Origin: Chryseobacterium sp.
GTDB lineage: Bacteria; Bacteroidota; Bacteroidia; Flavobacteriales; Weeksellaceae
DNA length: 64,000 bases
NCBI RefSeq assembly: GCF_029240215.1
Contig: NZ_JARBTK010000003.1
Coordinates: 1 to 64,000 of the forward strand
Direction: 5' to 3'
Part shown: in pieces, positions 56,368 to 64,000 of the stretch
Numbering within the stretch: the stretch's first letter is position 1
How the letters are laid out: the number at the start of each line of letters is the position of its first letter
Position numbers and translations under genes: made by a program
Notes under the pieces: model-generated
The model's database searches: none
What the model saw: only the letters and a program-made list of their open reading frames with translations
Told to the model about the DNA's origin: nothing

Positions 56368-57045
56368 TTATTTTCCAAGTGGTCCTAGAAGTGAAGCCGA
56401 ATTTTGCTTTTCGTGATCTTCAATAATATTGAATAATCCGTTGACAATCTGTTCAGAAGCCAGCATACTCAATCCGCCTGCGTTGACGTTGCTTCTGTTT
56501 CCACCTAATAAGCTGCCCAAAAGATTACTTCCTGACAAAGCAGTGTTGATGGTTTTTACAATGCCATATTTATTAAGCTCCTGCTCAACTCTTGGTGCAA
56601 TTGCTGCAACGAGTTGTTGGGAAGTTTTTTCTTTTAAAATTAAAGTTGCGGTTCCCTTTTCACCCTGGATAATTCTGGTTACGTCCTGAGCATTTAAACT
56701 ATTTACTGCACTTTCAAGAATCGGTCTAGAAATATTGACTGTATAAACCGCCGCATCAGCAATATATTCTCTTTCTTTTGCCACTAAAGACGGAGCTATT
56801 TTCTCTAAAGTTGTGTTGATGTCTCTTAATTCTTTTGGTAATGCTTTGTCAACCAGATTATTCTGAAGAAATGCTTCTTTGTTACCGTAGATGCTCATTC
56901 CTTTATTAATTCCGCCTAACAAAACTCTTTTAATAACTGCTAATCCTAAATCAGATGTAGCAAGTGTAGAACAAGATTGTAAAGTCGTGTTGATTACTAC
57001 GCCCGTTCCGAAAACCAATGCAATGGCTATAATATATTTTTTCAT
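56368..57045 (-). CDS. DUF4197 lipoprotein
   Basis: I start at the ATG at 57045 (225 residues), which opens the lipoprotein signal with lipobox LQSC. The upstream 21 codons to 57108 have no signal character. The DUF4197 pattern follows: LGLAVIKRVLLGGINKG, KDINTTLEKIAP-like helix, and ISRPILESAV. It is exported and of unknown function. Confidence 0.82.
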   Translation of the reverse strand: MKKYIIAIALVFGTGVVINTTLQSCSTLATSDLGLAVIKRVLLGGINKGMSIYGNKEAFLQNNLVDKALPKELRDINTTLEKIAPSLVAKEREYIADAAVYTVNISRPILESAVNSLNAQDVTRIIQGEKGTATLILKEKTSQQLVAAIAPRVEQELNKYGIVKTINTALSGSNLLGSLLGGNRSNVNAGGLSMLASEQIVNGLFNIIEDHEKQNSASLLGPLGK

Positions 57046-57491
57046 TTCCAATTTTGTTATTATTGTCAAATACTGCACCAAAGGTAAAGACAAATGTATG
57101 TTTAACAAAAATTACACGTCAATATTTTCACTGGAAGGTTTATCGCAAGATTGTTTCCAGTTTTAATGATTAATGAAATTATAATATTGTTTAATTTTTT
57201 GAATTACGCCATTTTAGAGTCTCAATGTTAATTTTCGGTTAAATATTGACAGGTTTTTATCTTTGTTTCAATATGAAATATTCATTTATATTAAAATATT
57301 ATGACTTTAGATTTATTAAATTTTAGAATATGTTAACATATTTTACAATATAAAGTGCTAATTTTAAAATATTTAAGTAAATTTAACATTATCTAATATT
57401 TTTTTTATTTTTGACCAACGTCTTCTTTTGAGAAAATAAAATGAGACAAAACTATTACACATTTGATTTGTACAAGATAAAATTAAACTAT
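57046..57491. other. AT-rich regulatory region upstream of the SusC gene
   Basis: No gene is supported here. TATTTTTG at 57406-57413 fits the -7 consensus and is the likely PUL promoter. The frame extends 17 codons upstream of the chosen SusC start, but those codons have no signal character. Confidence 0.4.
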
Positions 57492-60302
57492 ATGAAACAA
57501 ACTAATTTAAAGTATTCTTGCCTGATTGCAGTTCTCTACTTCGGTATGAACGCCAACGGACAAACGACTCCACAAGATACGCTGCCAAAAGAGCAGAAGA
57601 TTGAGGAGGTTGTAATGATTGGGTATGGTAGTAGAAAAGCTGTTGATAATACTACTTCTGTAAGTTCAATAAAAGCTGAAGAAGTTTCGAGAACAAAAGT
57701 TTTAAATGCCTCACAAGCAATTCAGGGTAAGGCAGCTGGTGTACAAGTAACAGCTTCAGATTTACCGGGATCAACACCTACAGTAATTATTAGAGGACTA
57801 GGAACTGCATTAAGTGGTAGAAATCCTTTATATGTAGTAGATGGTATGTTTGTAGATAATATTAACAACATTAATACAAATGATATTTTAACATACGATG
57901 TGTTAAAAGACGCTTCTGCTTTAGCAATTTATGGTAACAGAGCCGCCAACGGTGTAATTATTATTACGACTAAAAGTGGTAGAGGAAAAGGAATTACAGT
58001 TGAATATGACGGTTTTGTTGGTGTGAGAAATCCTTTGAAAAAAGTAAAAATGGCTGGAAGTAATTTATTTGCTTACTATACCAATACTGCCTTAGGTACA
58101 ACAACATTTTCCCAAGATCAACCTGTAAATACTGACTGGTTTGATGAGATTACAAGAACTGGTGTTTATAATCAACATAATGTAAGTTTATCAGGAGCTT
58201 CGGAAAGTGCTAAATATTTTTTAAGCTTAAGTAACTATGACGAAAAATCAATTTTAAACGGTACAGATTATAACAGAACAACGATAAGAACAAATAACGA
58301 GTTTAAAATAGCTAAAGGAATTACTTTATCTCAAAATTTAAGCGTTGCATTTAATAATACAACTCCAAAGCCATTGGGTGCTTTTACTACAGCATATAAA
58401 CAATCTCCTATAGTTCCTGTACGATATGCAAATGGTTTATTTGGAGTTCGTTTTGTTGGAGATAATGGTTTTGCATCTCCAACTGGCGAGGCATTTAATA
58501 ATGTTGGAAATCCGGTATCTCAACTTTACTTTGATAATGAAAAGCAAAAAAGCTTTACTTTACAAGGAGGTCTTAAGTTAGATGTAAACATTATGAAAGA
58601 ATTAAAATTCACTTCTCAATTTTCAGGAGAATATAACAATTTTAAGAGCTATAATTTTGTTGACTCAAAAGCGATCTGGTTAGCTGCCGATCCTACAAGA
58701 GTTCTCAATAACACACCTTATTTAGCAACAGATCCAATCAATTTGTTGACCAATACAAAAAATGATTATTATAACTGGATTTTAACAAATTATTTTACAT
58801 ATAATAAAAAATTCGCAGATATTCATGATGTAGAGGCTACAGTCGGTATGGAATCTTCTGTGAAAAATGGTACAGATCAATTGATTACAATCAGAAGAAA
58901 CATGATTGCAAACAGCAATTATTGGAATTTAGATGGTGTAAATTATAAAGATCAGTTAGATGATCTTAAAAGTATAAATGGTAATAAAAATACTACCACT
59001 TCTTATTTTGCAAGAGCACAATATAAGTTGATGAACAAATATTTGTTAACTGCTACAATCCGTAGAGATGGATCTTCACAATTTGCAAATGGTCAAAAAT
59101 GGGGTAATTTCCCGTCATTTGGAGCTGGTTGGGTTGTTTCAGAAGAAGATTTCTTGAAAGACGGTTTTTTCAACTTGCTTAAAATTAGAGGGGGTTGGGG
59201 AAAAATAGGAAATCAAAATGTTCCTCTTAATTATTTACCATTTAATACCGGTACATCTTATAATTACGCATTTGGTGGTAGTGTAATGAGTAATGGTATG
59301 ACAGTAGACCAAGTATATGATCCTAATCTTTCATGGGAAATTACAGAAGAAACTTCTGTGGGTTTAGATTTTGAAGTTTTAAACAGAAGATTAAAAGGGT
59401 CTGTTGATTTATATGATAAGGTAACCACAAATATTATCTTAAAATCTATTCCTATTATTACTGAAGGAATATCAAATCCAGGTTATGCGCATTTAGGAGA
59501 AGTAACCAACAAAGGAGTAGAAGTTGCTTTGGGCTGGGATGATAAAATAGGTGAAGATTTTGGTTATTCAATCAGTGCAAACTATTCTTTTAATAAAAAT
59601 GAATTAAGTAATATCGCTCAACAAAATGTAAATGATATTGTTGGAGGAGGTTTAGGTAACGGACAAGATACAAAACTTTTAAACGAACAGTCTATAGGGC
59701 AGCCATTAGGTAGTTTTTATCTTTATGAAGCAAACGGAATGGATGCAAACGGAAAATTAACTTATGTAGATCACAATGGAAATGGTACTATTGACGCTGG
59801 TGATAGAAAATACTTTGGATCATATATACCTAAATCTACTCTAGGAATAAATTTAAATTTAAGATACAAAAGCTGGGATTTTTCAGCTAATGGTTATGGA
59901 ACTTTCGGTGCGAAAGTCTATAATGGCAAAAAAGCTCAAAGATTCTCAGGAGAAAATGTAGAGTATAGTGTTGCAAGCGATTTTTGGACTCCAACTAATA
60001 CAGGATCTGCAAACCCAGCACCATTTAATGCCGTGCCACTTGCTTCTACTTACTATTTAGAATCTGGAGATTTCTTTAGAATAAACAATATTTCTTTAGG
60101 ATATACAATAAATAAAGCTGTTACTTATATTTCATCAATGAGATTTTATGTTAGTGCTATTAACCCTGTAGTTTTCCAGAAATTCTCTGGTTTCTCACCA
60201 GAATTAAATGGTAACGGTGATCCTTACGGAAGTACGGGAATAGAGCTGGATGCTTATCCAACATTAAGATCTTTTGTATTTGGTGTTAATGTTAAATTTT
60301 AA
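57492..60302 (+). CDS. susC: SusC/RagA TonB-dependent outer-membrane transporter
   Basis: This 936-residue protein starts at the ATG at 57492, which opens the signal peptide (cleavage near NANGQ). The TonB box EEVVMIGYG is at residues 38-46. Then come the plug with NPLYVVDGMFVD and AIYGNRAANGVIIITTKSGR, and a 22-strand barrel ending in SFVFGVNVKF. There is no carboxypeptidase-like domain before the TonB box. It imports glycans through the outer membrane with SusD. Confidence 0.93.
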   Translation: MKQTNLKYSCLIAVLYFGMNANGQTTPQDTLPKEQKIEEVVMIGYGSRKAVDNTTSVSSIKAEEVSRTKVLNASQAIQGKAAGVQVTASDLPGSTPTVIIRGLGTALSGRNPLYVVDGMFVDNINNINTNDILTYDVLKDASALAIYGNRAANGVIIITTKSGRGKGITVEYDGFVGVRNPLKKVKMAGSNLFAYYTNTALGTTTFSQDQPVNTDWFDEITRTGVYNQHNVSLSGASESAKYFLSLSNYDEKSILNGTDYNRTTIRTNNEFKIAKGITLSQNLSVAFNNTTPKPLGAFTTAYKQSPIVPVRYANGLFGVRFVGDNGFASPTGEAFNNVGNPVSQLYFDNEKQKSFTLQGGLKLDVNIMKELKFTSQFSGEYNNFKSYNFVDSKAIWLAADPTRVLNNTPYLATDPINLLTNTKNDYYNWILTNYFTYNKKFADIHDVEATVGMESSVKNGTDQLITIRRNMIANSNYWNLDGVNYKDQLDDLKSINGNKNTTTSYFARAQYKLMNKYLLTATIRRDGSSQFANGQKWGNFPSFGAGWVVSEEDFLKDGFFNLLKIRGGWGKIGNQNVPLNYLPFNTGTSYNYAFGGSVMSNGMTVDQVYDPNLSWEITEETSVGLDFEVLNRRLKGSVDLYDKVTTNIILKSIPIITEGISNPGYAHLGEVTNKGVEVALGWDDKIGEDFGYSISANYSFNKNELSNIAQQNVNDIVGGGLGNGQDTKLLNEQSIGQPLGSFYLYEANGMDANGKLTYVDHNGNGTIDAGDRKYFGSYIPKSTLGINLNLRYKSWDFSANGYGTFGAKVYNGKKAQRFSGENVEYSVASDFWTPTNTGSANPAPFNAVPLASTYYLESGDFFRINNISLGYTINKAVTYISSMRFYVSAINPVVFQKFSGFSPELNGNGDPYGSTGIELDAYPTLRSFVFGVNVKF

Positions 60303-60319
60303 TTATTAAATTGAAAATC

Positions 60320-61786
60320 ATGAACAAAAAAATAATATTACTCTCTGCTTTAGCAATATTTTCATTTTCTAACAATAGTTGTAGTGATGATTTTGTAGAT
60401 GTAAAGCCAACAGAAGCTATTTCGGCACAAGATTTAACTTTATTCAACAATAATGAAGGAGCTGAAAGTTTTGTTACTGCTATTTATGCCAAATTTTTAG
60501 ATTGGAATATGAGTACGTTTGCTTGGATAGGTGTTTCTAGTATTACTTCTGATGATGCGGATAAAGGTTCTACACCCGGCGATACTGGTGCAGATAAAGA
60601 TGTTTTAGATGCTCTTAATTTTAATGCAACTACACCTTCTTTTAGAGATTTATTTGCTGCGCATTATCAAGGGATTAATAGATGCAATCAGGCATTAGCT
60701 TATTTGCCACAACTTAATAATGCAGATGCAGGTCTTCGTAATAGATTGGCTGGTGAAGCCCGTTTCCTGAGAGCTTTTATGTATTTTACATTAGTAAGAA
60801 CATACGGTGGAGTTCCAATTGTAGACAGATTGTCTATCCCTGGAAATGCCGAGGACAGAACAATGCTGCTTACCAGAAAATCAAAAGAAGAAGTTTACGC
60901 TTTCATTGAGGCTGATCTGCAAGCTGCTATTGCAGCTTTACCAGATAAAAGTGCTTATACAGGTGCTAATGTAGGAAGAGCATCTAAAGGTGCAGCTTAT
61001 GCTTTATTAGCAAAAGTTTCTTTGTATCAAAAAAAATGGCAAAAGGTTATTGATAATACTAATTTAGTTACGGGCTATTCTTTAACACCAGATTTTGCGG
61101 AAATTTATAAAATTAGTGGAGAAAATAATCAAGAATCTATTTTTGAAATTCAAGGAAAAGGAGAAGCACCTGCTAAAGGTATTCAACAATATTCTCAAGT
61201 ACAAGGTGCTACCGGAGCTGGAGGTTGGGGTTGGGGCTTCAATGGTCCTTCTCAAGGATTAGTTGATGCTTTTAATGCGGAAGGCGATACTGAAAGGAGG
61301 AATGCAACAGTTATTTTCAGAAATTCGACATTGTACGATGGTAGAATAGTTCCAAGCACTGTAAATAATCCTTATTATAATTTTAAAGCTTATTCTTCTA
61401 ATTATTCTGGTGCTGATAATTCGGATGTAAATATTCGTTATCTTAGATATGCTGAGGTACTTCTTATGAAGGCAGAAGCCCTTAATGAATTGGGACAAAC
61501 ACCACAAGCTATTTTATTACTTAATCAAATAAGAGATAGAGCTGGTATTTCCCCAACTACAGCAACAGGTCAGACAGATGTTAGAACAGCTATTTGGAAA
61601 GAAAGAAGACTCGAATTGGCATTCGAACATGACAGATGGTATGATATTGTAAGAACAGGACAAGCTCAGACTGCAATGGCTGCTGACGGAAAAACATTTG
61701 TAGTTGGAAAGCACGAATTATTTCCACTTCCGCAGAACTTTATTGATGAAGCTCAAGGACTTTCAATTCAAAATCCTGGTTATTAA
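60320..61786 (+). CDS. susD: SusD/RagB glycan-binding lipoprotein
   Basis: The 488-residue product starts at the ATG at 60320 (a TTG nine bases earlier is less likely). The lipobox NNSC places it on the cell surface. It has the RagB/SusD pattern: LAGEARFLRAFMYFTLVRTYGGVPI, TPR-like helices, and WKERRLELAFEHDRWYDIVRTGQ. It binds the target glycan above SusC. It lies 17 bases after susC. Confidence 0.94.
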   Translation: MNKKIILLSALAIFSFSNNSCSDDFVDVKPTEAISAQDLTLFNNNEGAESFVTAIYAKFLDWNMSTFAWIGVSSITSDDADKGSTPGDTGADKDVLDALNFNATTPSFRDLFAAHYQGINRCNQALAYLPQLNNADAGLRNRLAGEARFLRAFMYFTLVRTYGGVPIVDRLSIPGNAEDRTMLLTRKSKEEVYAFIEADLQAAIAALPDKSAYTGANVGRASKGAAYALLAKVSLYQKKWQKVIDNTNLVTGYSLTPDFAEIYKISGENNQESIFEIQGKGEAPAKGIQQYSQVQGATGAGGWGWGFNGPSQGLVDAFNAEGDTERRNATVIFRNSTLYDGRIVPSTVNNPYYNFKAYSSNYSGADNSDVNIRYLRYAEVLLMKAEALNELGQTPQAILLLNQIRDRAGISPTTATGQTDVRTAIWKERRLELAFEHDRWYDIVRTGQAQTAMAADGKTFVVGKHELFPLPQNFIDEAQGLSIQNPGY

Positions 61787-61805
61787 TCATTATACATTAA
61801 AAAAC

Positions 61806-62708
61806 ATGAAAAATAATACAATAATAAAATACTTCGCTGCTATGTTTATTTTAGGAGCACTTTTTACTAGTTGTGAAGACAGCATAGATAAAGATAATCC
61901 AGCGATTCCCTATGCTTCAATTGGAGGATATAATAATTCTGATGATATTGCTCCAGATAATCTTATAAGTAAGATCAGTTTTGATAATAATACTTTTATT
62001 GATGCTAAAAATGGTGTAAATACTTCTTCACCAACCAATGTAACTTTTGATTCAGGTATAAAAGGTACTGCTTACAAAGGTTCCTCAAGTGCTTTTATAA
62101 GTTATAATGATGTAAGCGATAAAATAAAAAACCTAAAAAGTATTACTCAATCTATGTGGATTAAAACTTCACAACATACTGGTGGTGCACAATGCATTTT
62201 TATGCTTCCTAAAACAACTGATTTTTGGGGAAATATTTTTGTTCTTATTGAAGGATCTACAGATGGAAAAATGCTTCTAAAATTCCATATTCAAAAAGAT
62301 GTGACACCTGCAGTTACTTGGGCGGGGCAATTTATTGAAACAGGTGGAACCAATAAATTGGAAGGAATGTATGATAAATGGAAACATTTAGTATGGTCTT
62401 ATGATGCAACGACTTCTACATTTGCATTGTATGTTGATGGTGCACTTGTACCACTACCAGATAGTATTACAAAAAGATTTACCAACGATCCTGCTCAGGG
62501 AGGTCTTCCTTTGGGGAATCTTGCAAACTCAAATGTTTCAAAATTCATAATTGGAGGTTTTCAGCAGCACTTAGGTACTCCTTGGTCAAACCCAGATGGT
62601 TGGATGCTTAAATATACTGGATTGATGGATGAATTTAGAATGTATGATAAAGCACTTTCTTCATCAGAAATTAATGCATTATACAAATTAGAAAAAGATA
62701 ACCGATAA
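61806..62708 (+). CDS. LamG-domain surface lipoprotein
   Basis: The ATG at 61806 opens a lipoprotein signal (LFTSC, C22 or nearby); 34 upstream codons overlap the end of susD. The 300-residue protein has a concanavalin-like (LamG) domain: SITQSMWIKT, KWKHLVWSYDATTSTFALYVDG, GLMDEFRMYDKALSSSEINALY. It is probably a surface glycan-binding protein of the locus. Confidence 0.88.
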   Translation: MKNNTIIKYFAAMFILGALFTSCEDSIDKDNPAIPYASIGGYNNSDDIAPDNLISKISFDNNTFIDAKNGVNTSSPTNVTFDSGIKGTAYKGSSSAFISYNDVSDKIKNLKSITQSMWIKTSQHTGGAQCIFMLPKTTDFWGNIFVLIEGSTDGKMLLKFHIQKDVTPAVTWAGQFIETGGTNKLEGMYDKWKHLVWSYDATTSTFALYVDGALVPLPDSITKRFTNDPAQGGLPLGNLANSNVSKFIIGGFQQHLGTPWSNPDGWMLKYTGLMDEFRMYDKALSSSEINALYKLEKDNR

Positions 62709-62712
62709 TCTC

Positions 62713-62740
62713 AAAAGAGCCCTGTATCGGGCTCTTTTTT
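62713..62740 (+). terminator. Terminator between the LamG and glucanase genes
   Basis: AAAAGAGCCC (62713-62722) pairs with GGGCTCTTTT (62729-62738) and a T run is included. It may reduce readthrough into the next gene. Confidence 0.85.
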
Positions 62741-62742
62741 AT

Positions 62743-62750
62743 TATATTTG
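62743..62750 (+). promoter_or_regulatory. Putative -7 element TATATTTG
   Basis: TATATTTG matches the consensus but ends only three bases before the start codon of the glucanase gene, which would give an almost leaderless message. It may be coincidence. Confidence 0.3.
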
Positions 62751-62753
62751 AAT

Positions 62754-64000
62754 ATGAAAAAAGTTACAGCAGCAATTTTATTCTTAGGTTTAGTGTTTAA
62801 TTCATGTTCTTCAGAAGATACAACACCAAGCACAGGTACACCAATAGGTGGTGGCGGTACTGAAACTCCCAACAATTATAGTGATGTACAGCTTGTGGAG
62901 ATGGTTCAAAAAGATGCCTTAAAATATTTTTGGGACTATGCAGAAAGCAATTCAAAATTAGCCAGAGAAAGATATCATACCGATAATCCGGGACAAGATG
63001 CTCATGTTGTTTCAGCAGGAGGATCTGGTTTTGGATTAATGACAATTTTGGTAGGTATCAAAAATGGTTATGTATCAAAAGCAGAAGCAGTTTCAAGATT
63101 AGCTACGGCACTCAATTTTCTTCAGAATGCCGACAGGTTTCACGGAGCTTGGCCACATTGGATGAATGGAAATAATGGACAGGTCATACCTTTCAGTCCG
63201 CAGGATGATGGTGGAGATTTGGTGGAAACAGCTTTTCTTGCTCAGGGTTTAATTTGTGTAAGAGAATACTTTAAAAACTCTACAGACTCTTCAGAACTTG
63301 CACTCTCTCAAAAAGCAGATACGCTTTTCAAAGGAATTGAATGGAGCTGGTATACCAAAGGTGAAAATACATTGTATTGGCATTGGTCACCAAATTTCAA
63401 TTTCCAGATGAATATGCAGTTGAAAGGTTTTGATGAAACTTTGATTACATATGTATTGGCAGCAGCTTCACCCACTTCTACAATTACAAAACCGGTTTAT
63501 CAGCAGGGATGGGCGCGTAACGGTGCAATTTCAAATGCAGGATCACAATATGGTCTTCCATTAACTGTAAGTCATAACGGAGCAGCAAATACTGTTGGAC
63601 CGATGTTTTGGTCGCACTATTCTTTCTTAGGGCTTGATCCAAGAGGTTTGACTGATGACTATGTAAATTATGGTAACGCAACGACCAATCATGCGAAAAT
63701 CATGTACCAATATTCAATAACCAATCCGAAAGGATGGCAAGGATATAATTCTAAAAGTTGGGGATTGACAGCAAGTTACTCACGAAATACAGATGGTTCT
63801 ACAGGATATTCTGCACATCAGCCAAATAATGATTTGGGGGTGATTAGCCCGACGGCAGCACTTTCAAGCATGCCTTATACACCTACAGAAAGTATGAATA
63901 TGCTGAGGTTTTTATACAACGAAAATTACAGCAAATATATTGGAGTTGCAGGACCCTATGATGCTTATTCAGTGCATTATAATTGGGTAACTCCAAGATA
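62754..64000 (+). CDS. GH144-like glucanase (glucoamylase-family protein), cut by window end
   Basis: The frame stays open for 415 codons to the window edge. It has a lipobox (FNSC, C18), a Gly/Thr-rich linker, and an (alpha/alpha)6 domain with DALKYFWDYAE, HGAWPHWMNG, FLAQGLICVREYF, GFDETLITYVLAAASP, DPRGLTDDYVNYG and PNNDLGVISPTAALSSMPY. This is the pattern of GH144 enzymes, some of which are endo-beta-1,2-glucanases. With the SusCD pair upstream it suggests a beta-1,2-glucan PUL. The C-terminal part is outside the window. Confidence 0.85.
   Translation, partial: MKKVTAAILFLGLVFNSCSSEDTTPSTGTPIGGGGTETPNNYSDVQLVEMVQKDALKYFWDYAESNSKLARERYHTDNPGQDAHVVSAGGSGFGLMTILVGIKNGYVSKAEAVSRLATALNFLQNADRFHGAWPHWMNGNNGQVIPFSPQDDGGDLVETAFLAQGLICVREYFKNSTDSSELALSQKADTLFKGIEWSWYTKGENTLYWHWSPNFNFQMNMQLKGFDETLITYVLAAASPTSTITKPVYQQGWARNGAISNAGSQYGLPLTVSHNGAANTVGPMFWSHYSFLGLDPRGLTDDYVNYGNATTNHAKIMYQYSITNPKGWQGYNSKSWGLTASYSRNTDGSTGYSAHQPNNDLGVISPTAALSSMPYTPTESMNMLRFLYNENYSKYIGVAGPYDAYSVHYNWVTPR

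Overview
The window looks like a Chryseobacterium-like member of the Bacteroidota (Flavobacteriia, Weeksellaceae). The evidence is the low G+C content, Bacteroidota-type promoters (TTTG / TAnnTTTG), a SusC/SusD pair, a CTnDOT-type tra cluster, and gene families such as DUF4197, DUF2490, DUF1569 and DUF6766. It splits into a left mobile or accessory half (1 to about 31 kb) and a right chromosomal half (31 to 64 kb). A tRNA-Arg(ACG) gene on the minus strand at 30974-31047 marks the border.

Left half. 0-8.8 kb is a stress-type accessory block: a decayed GH1-like gene, an FAD/Rieske oxidoreductase, a DUF2383 remnant, a small lipoprotein, an SDR, a DUF6766 membrane protein, a large-subunit catalase, and a zinc alcohol dehydrogenase with a frameshift near its N-terminus. 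9.1-22.2 kb is the transfer region of an integrative conjugative element (ICE): DUF3408, traD, then traE-F-G-I-J-K-L-M-N-O-Q, visibly richer in G+C than its flanks. An AraC regulator and an Old Yellow Enzyme gene sit between traD and traE. 22.3-31 kb carries element housekeeping and cargo genes: a frameshifted D12 adenine methyltransferase, a divergent HxlR/aldo-keto reductase pair, an ssb-DUF932-radC block (DUF932 frameshifted in a 7-A run), a DUF1016 (YhcG-type) nuclease, and a large serine recombinase. The last codons of the recombinase lie inside the tRNA-Arg gene and its terminator, so the integration junction appears to lie at or within the 3' end of the recombinase gene. I see no relaxase, coupling protein, TraP primase or TraA/ParA in the window.

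Right half. 31-37 kb holds a metal/cobalamin-type binding lipoprotein, mtgA, a PF10136 membrane protein, a DUF721/DciA-like gene, recF, a ParE-type toxin remnant and a UbiA-like membrane protein. 37.3-45.3 kb holds an alpha-2-macroglobulin-like protein of 1993 aa, a protein with thrombospondin-type-3 calcium repeats, and an ecotin. Two protease inhibitors are therefore close together. The macroglobulin carries an unusual segment, with calcium repeats and a SusC-like TonB-box motif, where a bait region is expected. 45.5-57 kb is ordinary chromosome: small DUF and VOC proteins, a bestrophin-type channel, a Na+/H+ antiporter, glutaminyl cyclotransferase, deoxynucleoside kinase, an ArsC-like protein, DUF493 and DUF4197. 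57.5-64 kb is a polysaccharide utilisation locus (SusC, SusD, a LamG lipoprotein, and a GH144-type glucanase cut by the window edge), probably for beta-1,2-glucan.

Frameshifted or decayed genes cluster in the left, mobile half. On the chromosomal side I found only the ParE remnant.
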